Part shown: positions 35,166 through 42,608 of the stretch, one piece after another | Layout: every line of letters starts with the position of its first letter | Position numbering within the stretch: the stretch's first letter is position 1 | Position numbers and translations under genes: made by a program | Notes under the pieces: model-generated | Database searches by the model: none | Seen by the model: the letters and a program-made list of their open reading frames with translations, nothing else | Told to the model about the DNA's origin: nothing | Assembly (NCBI GenBank): GCA_031425525.1 | Contig: JANPJM010000068.1 | Coordinates: 1-64,000 of the forward strand | Length of the DNA: 64,000 nucleotides | Direction of reading: 5' to 3' | Source: JANNMJ01 sp031425525 | Lineage (GTDB): Bacteria > Bacteroidota > Bacteroidia > Cytophagales > Hymenobacteraceae

Positions 35166-36047
35166 TCAGGTTTTGGGTCGCTCCCGACGCCCGCGCAACT
35201 TGCTGCCGGGCGTCGGGAGCTTCTCGTTTGCGCCGTTTGCAACCCTCGGCGGCAGTAGATCAGTGGGCGTCTTTTCCGTCAGATACTTCCAATAGCGCTT
35301 GGGAAGATGCCGCCGGTGGCGCTCCGGCGAGCGGCGCGCCGCAATCGTGACCGACCGGTAGTACGTCTGCCACAGGTGCTGGAAAGTGGGCTCGCGTTCG
35401 GCCAGGTCGGCGGCCAAAACATCGGGAAGTAAGTCGTTTTGGTCGTTTTTGCGTGGCTTGCGTCCGGTAACGGGCCGCACCAGCAGCGTGCGGCGGCCGT
35501 CGTAGCGCAGGCCATAGTGGCGCCGCTTGTCGTAGATGAGCCACTGCTGATCGGCGTAACGGCGGGTGAAGTGGCCCGCAATCAGGGGCAGCACGTTTAC
35601 TTCGGGGTCGATGGTGGCGTGGTAGAGGCCCGTGGTGGTTTGTTCGAACCGCACGAACGCTTCCATTCGGTGCTTTTCGCGACCCAGCCACCGGCTCAGG
35701 TCGTAGACGCGGCGCACGGTATCGTCGGCCCATTGCTCGCTGATGTCGGCGCCTTTCTGCGCCAACGTCTTCTGAATGTAGCGGTAGATGAGTAGCTCCG
35801 AGTCGGGCTGCTCGGCCAGAAACACGTAATACAGGCGCTCGCGGGCTTTTTCGGGCAGCCAACGCAGCAGGTTGGCCCACACGGCGCGGGCGGTTATTTC
35901 GTCGGTAACGACGTAGATAGTTTCGGCGAACAGCCCCGCCTGCGCGCCGTCGGTGGGCCGGATGCTGAGCGCCTCCACACGCCGCTGCCAAATCTGGCGC
36001 AGGGCAGTCAAGAGGCCATCGAAAGAGCCGTCGTAGGTGTAGTGCAT
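35166..36047 (-). CDS. TIGR03915-type putative DNA repair/metabolism protein
   Basis: 293 residues from the ATG at 36047. The start MHYTYDGSFDGLLTALRQIW and the segments FVRFEQTTTGLYHATIDPEV and HFTRRYADQQWLIYDKRRHY match the family annotated as TIGR03915 (putative DNA metabolism protein). Its gene is regularly beside the radical SAM TIGR03916 gene, as here, where that gene lies 98 bases upstream on the same strand. The biochemistry of the pair is unknown; a link to the UdgX-like family TIGR03914 is known from other genomes, but no such gene is seen here. The C-terminus overlaps a terminator for the opposite gene. Confidence 0.85.
   Translation of the reverse strand: MHYTYDGSFDGLLTALRQIWQRRVEALSIRPTDGAQAGLFAETIYVVTDEITARAVWANLLRWLPEKARERLYYVFLAEQPDSELLIYRYIQKTLAQKGADISEQWADDTVRRVYDLSRWLGREKHRMEAFVRFEQTTTGLYHATIDPEVNVLPLIAGHFTRRYADQQWLIYDKRRHYGLRYDGRRTLLVRPVTGRKPRKNDQNDLLPDVLAADLAEREPTFQHLWQTYYRSVTIAARRSPERHRRHLPKRYWKYLTEKTPTDLLPPRVANGANEKLPTPGSKLRGRRERPKT
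35180..35228 (+). terminator. Rho-independent terminator inside the convergent gene end
   Basis: GCTCCCGACGCCCG (35180-35193) pairs perfectly with CGGGCGTCGGGAGC (35207-35220), followed by TTCTCGTTT. It should end the transcript of the 34306 gene, yet it lies within the last codons of the convergent TIGR03915-type gene. Confidence 0.75.
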
Positions 36048-36056
36048 CGGTTTAGA

Positions 36057-36140
36057 AGTACCCGGCACCGGGGCGGTGCCGGAGTCAGGCGCAAGCCAGT
36101 CGGTTGATAACTCGCCGGCACCGGGACGGTGCCGGGTACT
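36057..36140. repeat. Inverted pair of palindromic CCGGCACCG elements
   Basis: CCGGCACCG-GGG-CGGTGCCGG (36062-36082) and CCGGCACCG-GGA-CGGTGCCGG (36115-36135) are each palindromes. The outer ends AGTACCCGGCACCG (36057-36070) and CGGTGCCGGGTACT (36127-36140) are perfect inverted copies. The block fills the gap between the two putative DNA repair genes. Confidence 0.75.
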
Positions 36141-36145
36141 ACGGG

Positions 36146-37417
36146 CTACGCGAACAAACTCAACTGCCCCTGCTTCACGGCCCGGCGCGCGCCGGTATCG
36201 AGCATCAGCAGCCGCCGTTTGAGCGCCACCGAATCGAGTTCGCCGAGCAGCCGGTCGGCGAAGGGGACGGGGCCGTCGGCGACGAGGAAAAACCGCGCCC
36301 GCCGCAGCACTACGCCCAGTTTCTTGAGGTGGTCGAGGGTGAGCCGCACGGTGCGCCGCGCCGCCACGATGCGCTGCGCCGACTTTACGCCGACGCCCGG
36401 CACGCGCAAGAGTAACTCGTAGTCGGCGGCATTGACATCGACGGGGAATAAATCGCGGTTGCGCAGCCCCCAGGCCAGTTTCGGGTCGATGTCGAGCGGC
36501 AGATTCGGCGCGGCGGCCGTCGTGATTTCCTGCGCATCGAAGCCGTAGTACCGCATCAGCCAATCGGACTGGTACAGCCGATGCTCACGCAGCACGGGCG
36601 GCGCCACCACATCGGCGAGCGGCCCTTCGGCCCGGATGGGCACGTAGCCGGAGTAATACACGCGCTTGAGGCCGAAATCGCGGTACAAATGGTCGGAAAG
36701 CGTGAGTACCTGCTGGTCGGTTTCGGGCGAGGCGCCCACGATGAGCTGCGTACTCTGCCCGGCCGGCGCGAAACGCGGCGCCGATCTCAGCACCTTCGCC
36801 TCCTCTTTAGCGGCGCGCGCCTGGTCGCGAATCAGCTCCATCGGCACCTCGATGTCGTGGTAGTTTTTCTCCGGCGCCAGGGCTTGCAGACTCATCTCGC
36901 TCGGTAGCTCGATATTGACGCTCAGGCGGTCGGCCCAGCGGCCGGCCTCGGCAATCAGCTCCTTCGAGGCGCCGGGGATGGTTTTGAGGTGGATGTACCC
37001 GTTGAATTTGTGCGTGGTGCGCAGCTCGCGGGCCACGCGCACGAGGCGCTCCATGGTGGTGTCGGCATCCTTGAAAATGCCCGACGACAGGAACAACCCC
37101 TCGATATAATTGCGGCGGTAGAAGCTCATCGTCAGCTCCACCACTTCGGCCACCGTGAAGGCCACGCGCCGGATGTCGTTGGAGCGGCGCGTGACGCAGT
37201 ACTGGCAATCGAAGATGCAGTAGTTGGTGAGCAGGATTTTGAGCAGCGACACGCACCGCCCATCCTCCGTGAACGAGTGGCAGATACCGTTGCCCTCGGA
37301 GTTGCCGAGCCCGCCGTTGGCGTTCTTGCGCTTGCCGCCCGACGACGAACACGACACATCGTACTTCGCCGAATCGGCTAAAATGGCTAGCTTTTCTTGT
37401 ATGCGGTCGGCGTCCAT
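36146..37417 (-). CDS. Putative DNA modification/repair radical SAM protein (TIGR03916 type)
   Basis: 423 residues. The 4Fe-4S motif is C67-x3-C71-x2-C74 in TNYCIFDCQYC. The N-terminus KYDVSCSSSGGKRKNANGGL and GICHSFTEDGRCVSLLKILL are highly conserved in the TIGR03916 family. A helix-hairpin-helix (LLLRVPGVGVKSAQRIVAAR) lies at about residue 345 and implies DNA binding. The enzyme is presumed to make a radical-based change in DNA, but no reaction is established. It is the first gene of an operon with the TIGR03915-type gene. Confidence 0.92.
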   Translation of the reverse strand: MDADRIQEKLAILADSAKYDVSCSSSGGKRKNANGGLGNSEGNGICHSFTEDGRCVSLLKILLTNYCIFDCQYCVTRRSNDIRRVAFTVAEVVELTMSFYRRNYIEGLFLSSGIFKDADTTMERLVRVARELRTTHKFNGYIHLKTIPGASKELIAEAGRWADRLSVNIELPSEMSLQALAPEKNYHDIEVPMELIRDQARAAKEEAKVLRSAPRFAPAGQSTQLIVGASPETDQQVLTLSDHLYRDFGLKRVYYSGYVPIRAEGPLADVVAPPVLREHRLYQSDWLMRYYGFDAQEITTAAAPNLPLDIDPKLAWGLRNRDLFPVDVNAADYELLLRVPGVGVKSAQRIVAARRTVRLTLDHLKKLGVVLRRARFFLVADGPVPFADRLLGELDSVALKRRLLMLDTGARRAVKQGQLSLFA

Positions 37418-37549
37418 CGGCGGTGCCTTCTTGGAAAGAGAAGGCGATGCAGAACCGCTTTGTTGGCCAAATGGCTCCTAATCGGCCAAGATTTTTCTTT
37501 TCTGGCTTACTAGTTTAATTGGCTCGCCTCTACTCCGTTTGGCAGTGCG

Positions 37550-38104
37550 TTACGGAAAGTACTTGGTCAGCAGCGTGGCATCCGTGCTGCCGGTTTGCGC
37601 GTGGCAGCCCGTGCAGCCGGCTCCCTTGGCGGTAGCGCTCACCACTACTGCTCCGGCAGGGTCAAACTCGGCCCACACCCAGCCATCGGCGGCGGCATTC
37701 GGGCTGGTGGGGTTCTTCTGCATCACGGCCAGGAGTGACGCGCCGCCGCTCGTGCTGCCGTGCAACTCCTTCACGATCAGCGAGCCGGTACCAAACGTGG
37801 CGCCTGGCCGCACGCGCCCGGCGCCGTCGAGCGCGGCGGCGGCCGTTGGGTTGAAGCGCGCCCGCAACCACGCCTGCCCGTGTGCACTGCCGCTGCTGCG
37901 AGGCCGCAACGCCGCCGACCGCCCAAACCACGTGCTGCCCGTGGTATCGCGCGCCAGCACGGCGAGGTCGCGGTCGGTCGTATCGGGCGGAAGCGCAGCG
38001 GCTTCGTCCTTCTTACACGCGTTGAGCGCCAGCACGCCCACGAAAAACCCGGCCGCGAGTGCCCATTTGAGTCCTGAAATCATCATAAAACTGCGTTGTG
38101 TCAC
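37550..38104 (-). CDS. Cytochrome P460-like c-type haem lipoprotein
   Basis: 184 residues. The signal peptide ends in a lipobox (ALNACKK); Met8 is an alternative start with a shorter n-region. The C-terminal domain resembles cytochrome P460: TFGTGSLIVKELHG, LLAVMQKNP, DGWVWAEFDPAG and a single CTGCH haem site (C164, C167, H168), followed by DATLLTKYFP. P460-type proteins bind haem covalently and are linked to redox chemistry in the periplasm. Here it would be anchored to a membrane by its lipid. It is divergent from the DUF6929-type gene. Confidence 0.75.
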   Translation of the reverse strand: MTQRSFMMISGLKWALAAGFFVGVLALNACKKDEAAALPPDTTDRDLAVLARDTTGSTWFGRSAALRPRSSGSAHGQAWLRARFNPTAAAALDGAGRVRPGATFGTGSLIVKELHGSTSGGASLLAVMQKNPTSPNAAADGWVWAEFDPAGAVVVSATAKGAGCTGCHAQTGSTDATLLTKYFP

Positions 38105-38147
38105 CCGCCAGACGCGCCCACGCTGCTACCCTTACACCCCAGCGCCG

Positions 38148-38155
38148 TAGGTTTG
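38148..38155 (+). promoter_or_regulatory. Candidate -7 promoter element for the DUF6929-type gene
   Basis: TAGGTTTG matches TAnnTTTG and ends 5 bases before the ATG at 38161, implying a very short or leaderless transcript. Confidence 0.5.
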
Positions 38156-38160
38156 CCCTC

Positions 38161-39066
38161 ATGCTAACCGCCACCATCCTGTCCTCGGCCGCGCTGCCGC
38201 TACCGTCCGCCTCCGGCATCGAGCTGGTGGGCGCCACCGCCTACGTCATCTCCGACGATTCGCCGTTTCTGTACCGCTTCCGCGCCACCGACCTCACCCC
38301 CCACGAGCCGATCCGGCTGTTCGAGCCGGAGAAAATCGTCGAGGGCCGCATCCCCAAAAAACGCAAGCCCGACCTCGAAGCCATCGCGCTGCTGCCCGCC
38401 GACGCGGCGGGCGGCGCGGGGCTCCTCATCGCGGGTTCCGGCTCGAAAAAGCGCCGCGATGGCGGGTTTTGGGTGGCCCTCGACCCCGACGGTGCCACCG
38501 GCGCCGTGCAACCCCTCGACCTGGAGGCGCTCTACGACGTGCTGCGCGACCACCTGCCCGCCGACCAGAAGCTCAACCTCGAAGCCTTAGCCGCCACCGA
38601 TACCGAGCTGCTGCTGTTCCAGCGGTCGGTCGGGACGGCTGCCGGGCGCGTCTGCTTTCGGTTGCCGCTGCCCGCTGTGCGCGCGCTGCTGCACACCGAA
38701 GCGCCGCCGATTCCGGCCTTCCAGGGGATGCCGTACAACGTGCCCGACCTCGACGGCCAGCCCGGCGGCCTCTCCGGCGCGTGCGTGTTCGAGGGGCGGT
38801 TGTTCGTGACGGCTTCCGTCGAAATCAGCGACGACCCCGTGCGCGACGGCGAAGTGTTGGGCTCGTTCGTCGGGCTGCTCGACCTCCGCCAGCCCGCCGA
38901 CGGCCACTTCGCGCATCTGGCGTGGCCCGACGGCCGCCCCTTCCGCGAGAAGGTCGAGGGGGTGGCCGTGCGCCAAAAAACCGCCACCGGCTACGAGCTG
39001 CTGCTCGTGACGGATGATGACAAGGGCGGCTCGACGGTGCTGGTGGTGGCGGTGCGCGAGGCGTAA
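38161..39066 (+). CDS. DUF6929-type conserved protein
   Basis: 301 residues from the ATG at 38161. The pattern LPSASGIELVGATAYVISDD, SPFLYRF, EGRIPKKRKPDLEAIALL, IAGSGSKKRRDGGFWVAL and QKLNLEALAATDTELLLFQR matches a family of Bacteroidota proteins annotated as DUF6929, which look like a beta-propeller of the esterase-like-phytase kind. No signal peptide is visible from this start. The function is unknown. Confidence 0.75.
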   Translation: MLTATILSSAALPLPSASGIELVGATAYVISDDSPFLYRFRATDLTPHEPIRLFEPEKIVEGRIPKKRKPDLEAIALLPADAAGGAGLLIAGSGSKKRRDGGFWVALDPDGATGAVQPLDLEALYDVLRDHLPADQKLNLEALAATDTELLLFQRSVGTAAGRVCFRLPLPAVRALLHTEAPPIPAFQGMPYNVPDLDGQPGGLSGACVFEGRLFVTASVEISDDPVRDGEVLGSFVGLLDLRQPADGHFAHLAWPDGRPFREKVEGVAVRQKTATGYELLLVTDDDKGGSTVLVVAVREA

Positions 39067-39149
39067 GGCGCACCTATTGCTTTTTCCGTTTTACCTTGTC
39101 GGCGCGCAGGCCAGTCGGCTTGGCTTCACCCCTTTTTTTCTGTCGAGTT

Positions 39150-39542
39150 ATGCCGGTCAAGTATGTATTGGTGCAGCGCGGTAATCCGAGCAAACCCACC
39201 GCACCGAAGAAATTTTACGCCGTGCTCAAAAGCACGGGCGAAGTCACCACGCGGCAGCTCATCAAAGAGATCAGTGCCCGCTCGACCGTAAGCGGCGCCG
39301 ATACGATGGCGGTCATCGAGAGCCTGCTCGAAATCCTGCCCGAAAAGCTGGCGCAGGGCCAGATCGTCCGCCTCGGCGATTTTGGGTCTTTCAGCGCCTC
39401 CGTCAGTAGCGACGGGGCTGATACGGCCGAAGAATTCACCGCCGCGCGTATCACGAAGTACAGCATCAAATTTCGGCCGGGCAAAGAGCTGAGCAAGGCC
39501 GTCGCTACGGTCGATTACAAGAAGGACGAGAGCAGCAAATAG
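39150..39542 (+). CDS. HU-like DNA-binding protein (Bacteroidota HU fused family)
   Basis: 130 residues from the ATG at 39150. The start MPVKYVLVQRGNPSKPTAPK with KKFYAVLKSTGEVTTRQL is the N-terminal extension seen in Bacteroidota HU-like proteins. The HU core follows as SGADTMAVIESLLEILPEKL, GQIVRLGDFGSFSASVSSDG (DNA-binding arm) and KFRPGKELSKAVATVDYKK. It is probably a nucleoid protein. Two strong hairpins follow the stop. Confidence 0.88.
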   Translation: MPVKYVLVQRGNPSKPTAPKKFYAVLKSTGEVTTRQLIKEISARSTVSGADTMAVIESLLEILPEKLAQGQIVRLGDFGSFSASVSSDGADTAEEFTAARITKYSIKFRPGKELSKAVATVDYKKDESSK

Positions 39543-39563
39543 GCCGCTCCCGATCATCGGTCT

Positions 39564-39647
39564 AAAAGATCCCGTTCGTTTGCCCAAACGAACGGGATCT
39601 TTTGGGTAAACGATTGAGATCTTTTGCCGAAAAGATCTCAATCGTTT
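39564..39647. terminator. Two perfect 18-bp hairpins in tandem
   Basis: AAAAGATCCCGTTCGTTT (39564-39581) pairs perfectly with 39586-39603, loop GCCC. AAACGATTGAGATCTTTT (39608-39625) pairs perfectly with 39630-39647, loop GCCG. Both have A-rich starts and T-rich ends, so each can act as a terminator in both directions. They share the words AAAAGATC and GATCTTTT but are otherwise different in sequence. Confidence 0.8.
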
Positions 39648-39696
39648 TGGGAAGCGCTACCAGACGCTGAAAACGGCGCCCCAATCGCCCCCAATC

Positions 39697-39794
39697 TGTC
39701 ATGGCGAGGAGGCTTTGCGAGGAGGCCATCGCGCGGTAGTATGGCTCTATCGCACTGTGCTACCGTGAGATTGCTTCGCTTCGCTCACAATGAT
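39697..39794. repeat. TGTCATTGCGAGGAGG-type palindromic repeat, copy 1
   Basis: Begins TGTCATGGCGAGGAGG and ends with TCACAATGATA, the partial inverted complement. The inside has GCGGTAGTA and GTGCTACCG paired arms. Other copies lie at 40917 and 51749. This word family (cattgcgag...agcaatc) is known as a dispersed repeat in many bacteria. Confidence 0.7.
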
Positions 39795-39813
39795 AAAATA
39801 AAATTTGCTCCTT

Positions 39814-40152
39814 ATGCTTCACCCGGCAATTGCGCACATTGTCCAACAAGGGGTACCTATGGCCAGTATTGGCGTCAATAATTACCTGCTGACGCTGCCC
39901 CAAACCCGCCAAGTATTACAGGCTTTGCTTCGGCTGCAAACGGCTGTTTTAGGCGGAGATGTATACTTGATTAGCGATGGACAATTGATATGCACGTACG
40001 ACAACTGGTATTGTGAGCCACACCCCCACGAAATAATGGAGAATTTTGCTATCAGAAGTAATAAAGTTACGGAGGAAAAAATCAAGTATTTCACAAAAAT
40101 TCATAAGCCGGCCGATGCCCTGTTTGCGTTGGTTATCGCTAGTAAAGATTAA
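39814..40152 (+). CDS. Orphan Imm40-like immunity protein
   Basis: 112 residues from the ATG at 39814. The segment AVLGGDVYLISDGQLICTYD, followed by NWYC, is the core of the Imm40 immunity family (LGGDVY...YDNWYC), which protects against polymorphic or contact-dependent toxins. No toxin gene is adjacent. The gene is AT-richer than its surroundings and flanked by repeats, which fits a mobile immunity gene. The assignment is by motif memory and should be tested with a profile search. Confidence 0.68.
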   Translation: MLHPAIAHIVQQGVPMASIGVNNYLLTLPQTRQVLQALLRLQTAVLGGDVYLISDGQLICTYDNWYCEPHPHEIMENFAIRSNKVTEEKIKYFTKIHKPADALFALVIASKD

Positions 40153-40237
40153 CCGCCCCTTTCGTGCGGGCCTCCGCCCCCGCGCGAAACCCGCTACACC
40201 GGCGCTTGGTTAGCGCGCCAGTAGCCCACCCAAAGCC

Positions 40238-40444
40238 ATGAGCAAGACCGACCTCATCCTCCAGCAAATCGCCGCCCTCACGCCCGAGGAAGCCGAAACC
40301 GTGTATCAGGAGCTAAAGCGCCGGCTTGACCGGCGCGCGCAGGCGCAGGCATTTCTCAGTAAGATCATCGGTAAGGGTACCGGCGTCTGGGGAATGGACG
40401 CGCAGGAGTGGGTCAATCAGCAGCGCGCCGATGACCGGTTCTAG
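40238..40444 (+). CDS. Antitoxin of VapBC-type pair
   Basis: 68 residues. The N-terminal half is helical (LILQQIAALTPEEAETVYQE). The C-terminal tail GVWGMDAQEWVNQQRADDRF resembles the toxin-wrapping end of antitoxins that pair with PIN toxins. Its 3' end overlaps the toxin start by 14 bases, the usual coupling. Confidence 0.75.
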   Translation: MSKTDLILQQIAALTPEEAETVYQELKRRLDRRAQAQAFLSKIIGKGTGVWGMDAQEWVNQQRADDRF

Positions 40445-40850
40445 GCTGTTCCTCGACACCGCCCCCCTCATTTATCTACTCGAAAACCATCCGGTTTTCT
40501 GTAGCCTCGTGAGCAATTTTCTGGCAGATGCCTGGCAGGAAGATGCATTGTTTCAAACCAGCGTCCTGACTTACTCGGAGTACTGCGTTCAGCCTCTTCG
40601 GCAAGATCGTCCTCACCTCATTCAGGAAGTTGAGAGATGGTTGAGCAACTTTGAAGTGGTGCTTACCCCAATCACGCCCGCCGTTGCCTTAGCTGCTGCC
40701 CGACTACGAGCGAAATATTTGTTTTTGCAGGGAGTAGATGCTTTGCAACTCGCCACGGCCCTGGAACTACAAGCGGATATCTTCTTCACCAACGACCGTA
40801 AATTGCAGCGGGTGACGGAAATCAGGGTCGTACTGGTGACGGACTTGTAG
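40431..40850 (+). CDS. PIN domain ribonuclease toxin (VapC-like)
   Basis: 139 residues from the ATG at 40431. PIN domain with four acidic metal ligands at expected places: D9 (FLDTAPLIYLLE), E50 (TYSEYC), D103 (GVDALQLATA) and D122 (FFTNDRKLQ). VapC toxins cleave tRNA or rRNA and are held in check by the cognate antitoxin, here encoded immediately upstream with overlap. Confidence 0.88.
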   Translation: MTGSRLFLDTAPLIYLLENHPVFCSLVSNFLADAWQEDALFQTSVLTYSEYCVQPLRQDRPHLIQEVERWLSNFEVVLTPITPAVALAAARLRAKYLFLQGVDALQLATALELQADIFFTNDRKLQRVTEIRVVLVTDL

Positions 40851-41217
40851 CCCCGCGCGAAAGAGGCAACCAAACACCAACCGCCCCGGCCAGACCTTCA
40901 TAAGTCCAACCCAACCTGTCATTGCGAGGAGGCTTTGCGACGAAGCAATCTTGCGGTAGCGCGGTGGCACGTTACCGAAAAGGAGCCGTCCGTTTTTTTG
41001 TATGGGGCACGAAGCGAGGAACACTGATATCCAGACACTTTACAAAAGCAAGTGTCACCCCTAAACTAACACAATACCTTCAGGGTCAAGCGACAAGGAT
41101 TAGAGATGACGATCGGATGCAAAGCGTCCCTAGCTCGATAAAATTGAATCGGTAGCGCTATCTTAGCGTCAGGATACTTTCAATCCGAGCTTTTTTCACC
41201 TCAAAAACATTACCACT
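40851..41217. repeat. Gap with direct repeat (left copy) and TGTCATTGCGAGGAGG-type repeat, copy 2
   Basis: A 30-base segment at 40882-40911 (CGCCCCGGCCAGACCTTCAT then AAGTCCAACC) recurs with one mismatch at 42547-42576. TGTCATTGCGAGGAGGCTTT (40917 on) and GACGAAGCAATC form a partial copy of the palindromic repeat up to about 40972. The rest is AT-rich with no gene visible; it leads into the start of the islet gene at 41218. Confidence 0.7.
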
Positions 41218-41877
41218 ATGGCAGATGCCCTGATGTTGCTCTCCGGTGCAATTCACAACAAAGGCCTTGACGCTCTGACGAAACTAGAAGGCTTTCCTAA
41301 GATTTCAAGAATGCAAACATATGAGTGCGTTGTTGAAAATGTTAAATCCACAGCCAAATCTTTGGGGTTTGAAGACTTTACTCCGCTCCCATTTCAAGAA
41401 ACCGATGAATTAGTTCGTCGAATTAATGCCAACCCGATGGCGATGATCCGGCAGTTGCTTGAAGAGGATAACATTACGGAATCTCAATACGACGTGTTAG
41501 ATGATTTAAACCTAACGTTGAGCAATAGACGCTCTTTAGAAGAAAAAATAGTTGCTTCAACACGAATTTTACTATCTGAAAAAATTCAACTATTGAACGC
41601 GAGAACCGATATTTCAGAGAGCGAAAAAATGCCGCTTCAGGCCGCTTTAAATGTGGCAGTAAGCAGCTTAAATTATTGGAACAACGCGTTCGAGGACAAC
41701 CTAAGCCCTTGGAACGGCTTGATACATTCCTATTCCGGACAAGCTGATTTACCCATAATTGAACTTGCTGATTGCGTAGGGTTTTGTATTGGTGTGGTAA
41801 TTACAGGAAATATACTTTTCGGCTTTTTAACTGGAATAATGGCCAGTGGTTTCGCCCTTACTGAGGCAATTATATGA
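41218..41877 (+). CDS. Hypothetical protein with hydrophobic Gly-containing C-terminus (islet gene)
   Basis: 219 residues. No signal peptide. Residues 1-160 look helical and charged. The segment AALNVAVSSLNYWNNAFEDN and then a hydrophobic C-terminal stretch ADCVGFCIGVVITGNILFGF lead to the end. Short Bacteroidota proteins with a similar YW linker and a glycine-rich hydrophobic end are known to me only as hypothetical. The tail could insert in a membrane. The DNA is distinctly AT-rich against its neighbours. It overlaps the next gene by four bases. Confidence 0.6.
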   Translation: MADALMLLSGAIHNKGLDALTKLEGFPKISRMQTYECVVENVKSTAKSLGFEDFTPLPFQETDELVRRINANPMAMIRQLLEEDNITESQYDVLDDLNLTLSNRRSLEEKIVASTRILLSEKIQLLNARTDISESEKMPLQAALNVAVSSLNYWNNAFEDNLSPWNGLIHSYSGQADLPIIELADCVGFCIGVVITGNILFGFLTGIMASGFALTEAII

Positions 41878-42536
41878 GTATGCGAAATATTTTGCTTATA
41901 CTAGTGTTGCCCGTTGGCGCCTACGCTCAAACCAACGCCGAAGATTCAGCAGTCCCACCAGAATCCGGTATACAGATTCACCTGTTGGCGGCTCGCCCCA
42001 AATTAAATGACGCGGCGTTTGGCGTTGGGCAACCGTTCCGGCCAGGTATACTGGGTAGCTTACGCTATCCCATTACGCGTATCGGTAAACGTAGCGGACA
42101 ACTCAGCACCGCTATTGAACTCGCCTACCGCGAGCATAAAATCAGCAACGGAAGAACTACTTTTTACCGGGCCGATTCCTACCTTCAAATACCTCTGTTG
42201 TTTACAGTATCTGTTCCGACGAATACTTCCGGCACGGCACGCTTCGAGCCCATGATTGGCGCGGCTGCCGGAACGCTCGCGAACCGACACCAAATAGCAG
42301 AGGATTCTGCGGGTAACATTCGGCGGTCAAATTACCGTTTCAACCACGGTTTTCTTACAGCTATCGCATCCTTTGGTTGGGCAGCAACCAGCGCCGGGGG
42401 AACATTGCACCGTTTCGGTTTTCGGTTGATGACGGACGGACGGAAGCTGTTCGATAACCACAAGACCACTGCTACTCGGTACGACTCGTACAGCCTATAT
42501 TACGTGTTCTCTCCGGCGCGCAAGCGGATAAACTGA
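41874..42536 (+). CDS. Small outer-membrane barrel-like protein (islet gene)
   Basis: 220 residues with a signal peptide (ILLILVLPVGAYAQ). The mature part has alternating strands typical of PorT/OmpW-sized barrels (GILGSLRYPITRIGKRSGQL, FEPMIGAAAGTLA, FLTAIASFGWAATSAGG) and ends YSLYYVFSPARKRIN. It overlaps the preceding gene (ATGA), so the two are coupled. The function is unknown. Confidence 0.6.
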   Translation: MSMRNILLILVLPVGAYAQTNAEDSAVPPESGIQIHLLAARPKLNDAAFGVGQPFRPGILGSLRYPITRIGKRSGQLSTAIELAYREHKISNGRTTFYRADSYLQIPLLFTVSVPTNTSGTARFEPMIGAAAGTLANRHQIAEDSAGNIRRSNYRFNHGFLTAIASFGWAATSAGGTLHRFGFRLMTDGRKLFDNHKTTATRYDSYSLYYVFSPARKRIN

Positions 42537-42542
42537 GTAAAT

Positions 42543-42586
42543 AAAACGCCCCGGCCAGACCTTCACAAGTCCAACCGGGGCGTTTT
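42543..42586. terminator. Terminator before icd end; contains right copy of the direct repeat
   Basis: AAAACGCCCCGG (42543-42554) pairs perfectly with CCGGGGCGTTTT (42575-42586). Both A and T tails are present, so it can serve both the islet operon and icd. Its left half and loop are the right copy (42547-42576) of the direct repeat at 40882-40911. Confidence 0.8.
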
Positions 42587-42608
42587 CCGTTATCAGCAGC
42601 AGCCCGCC

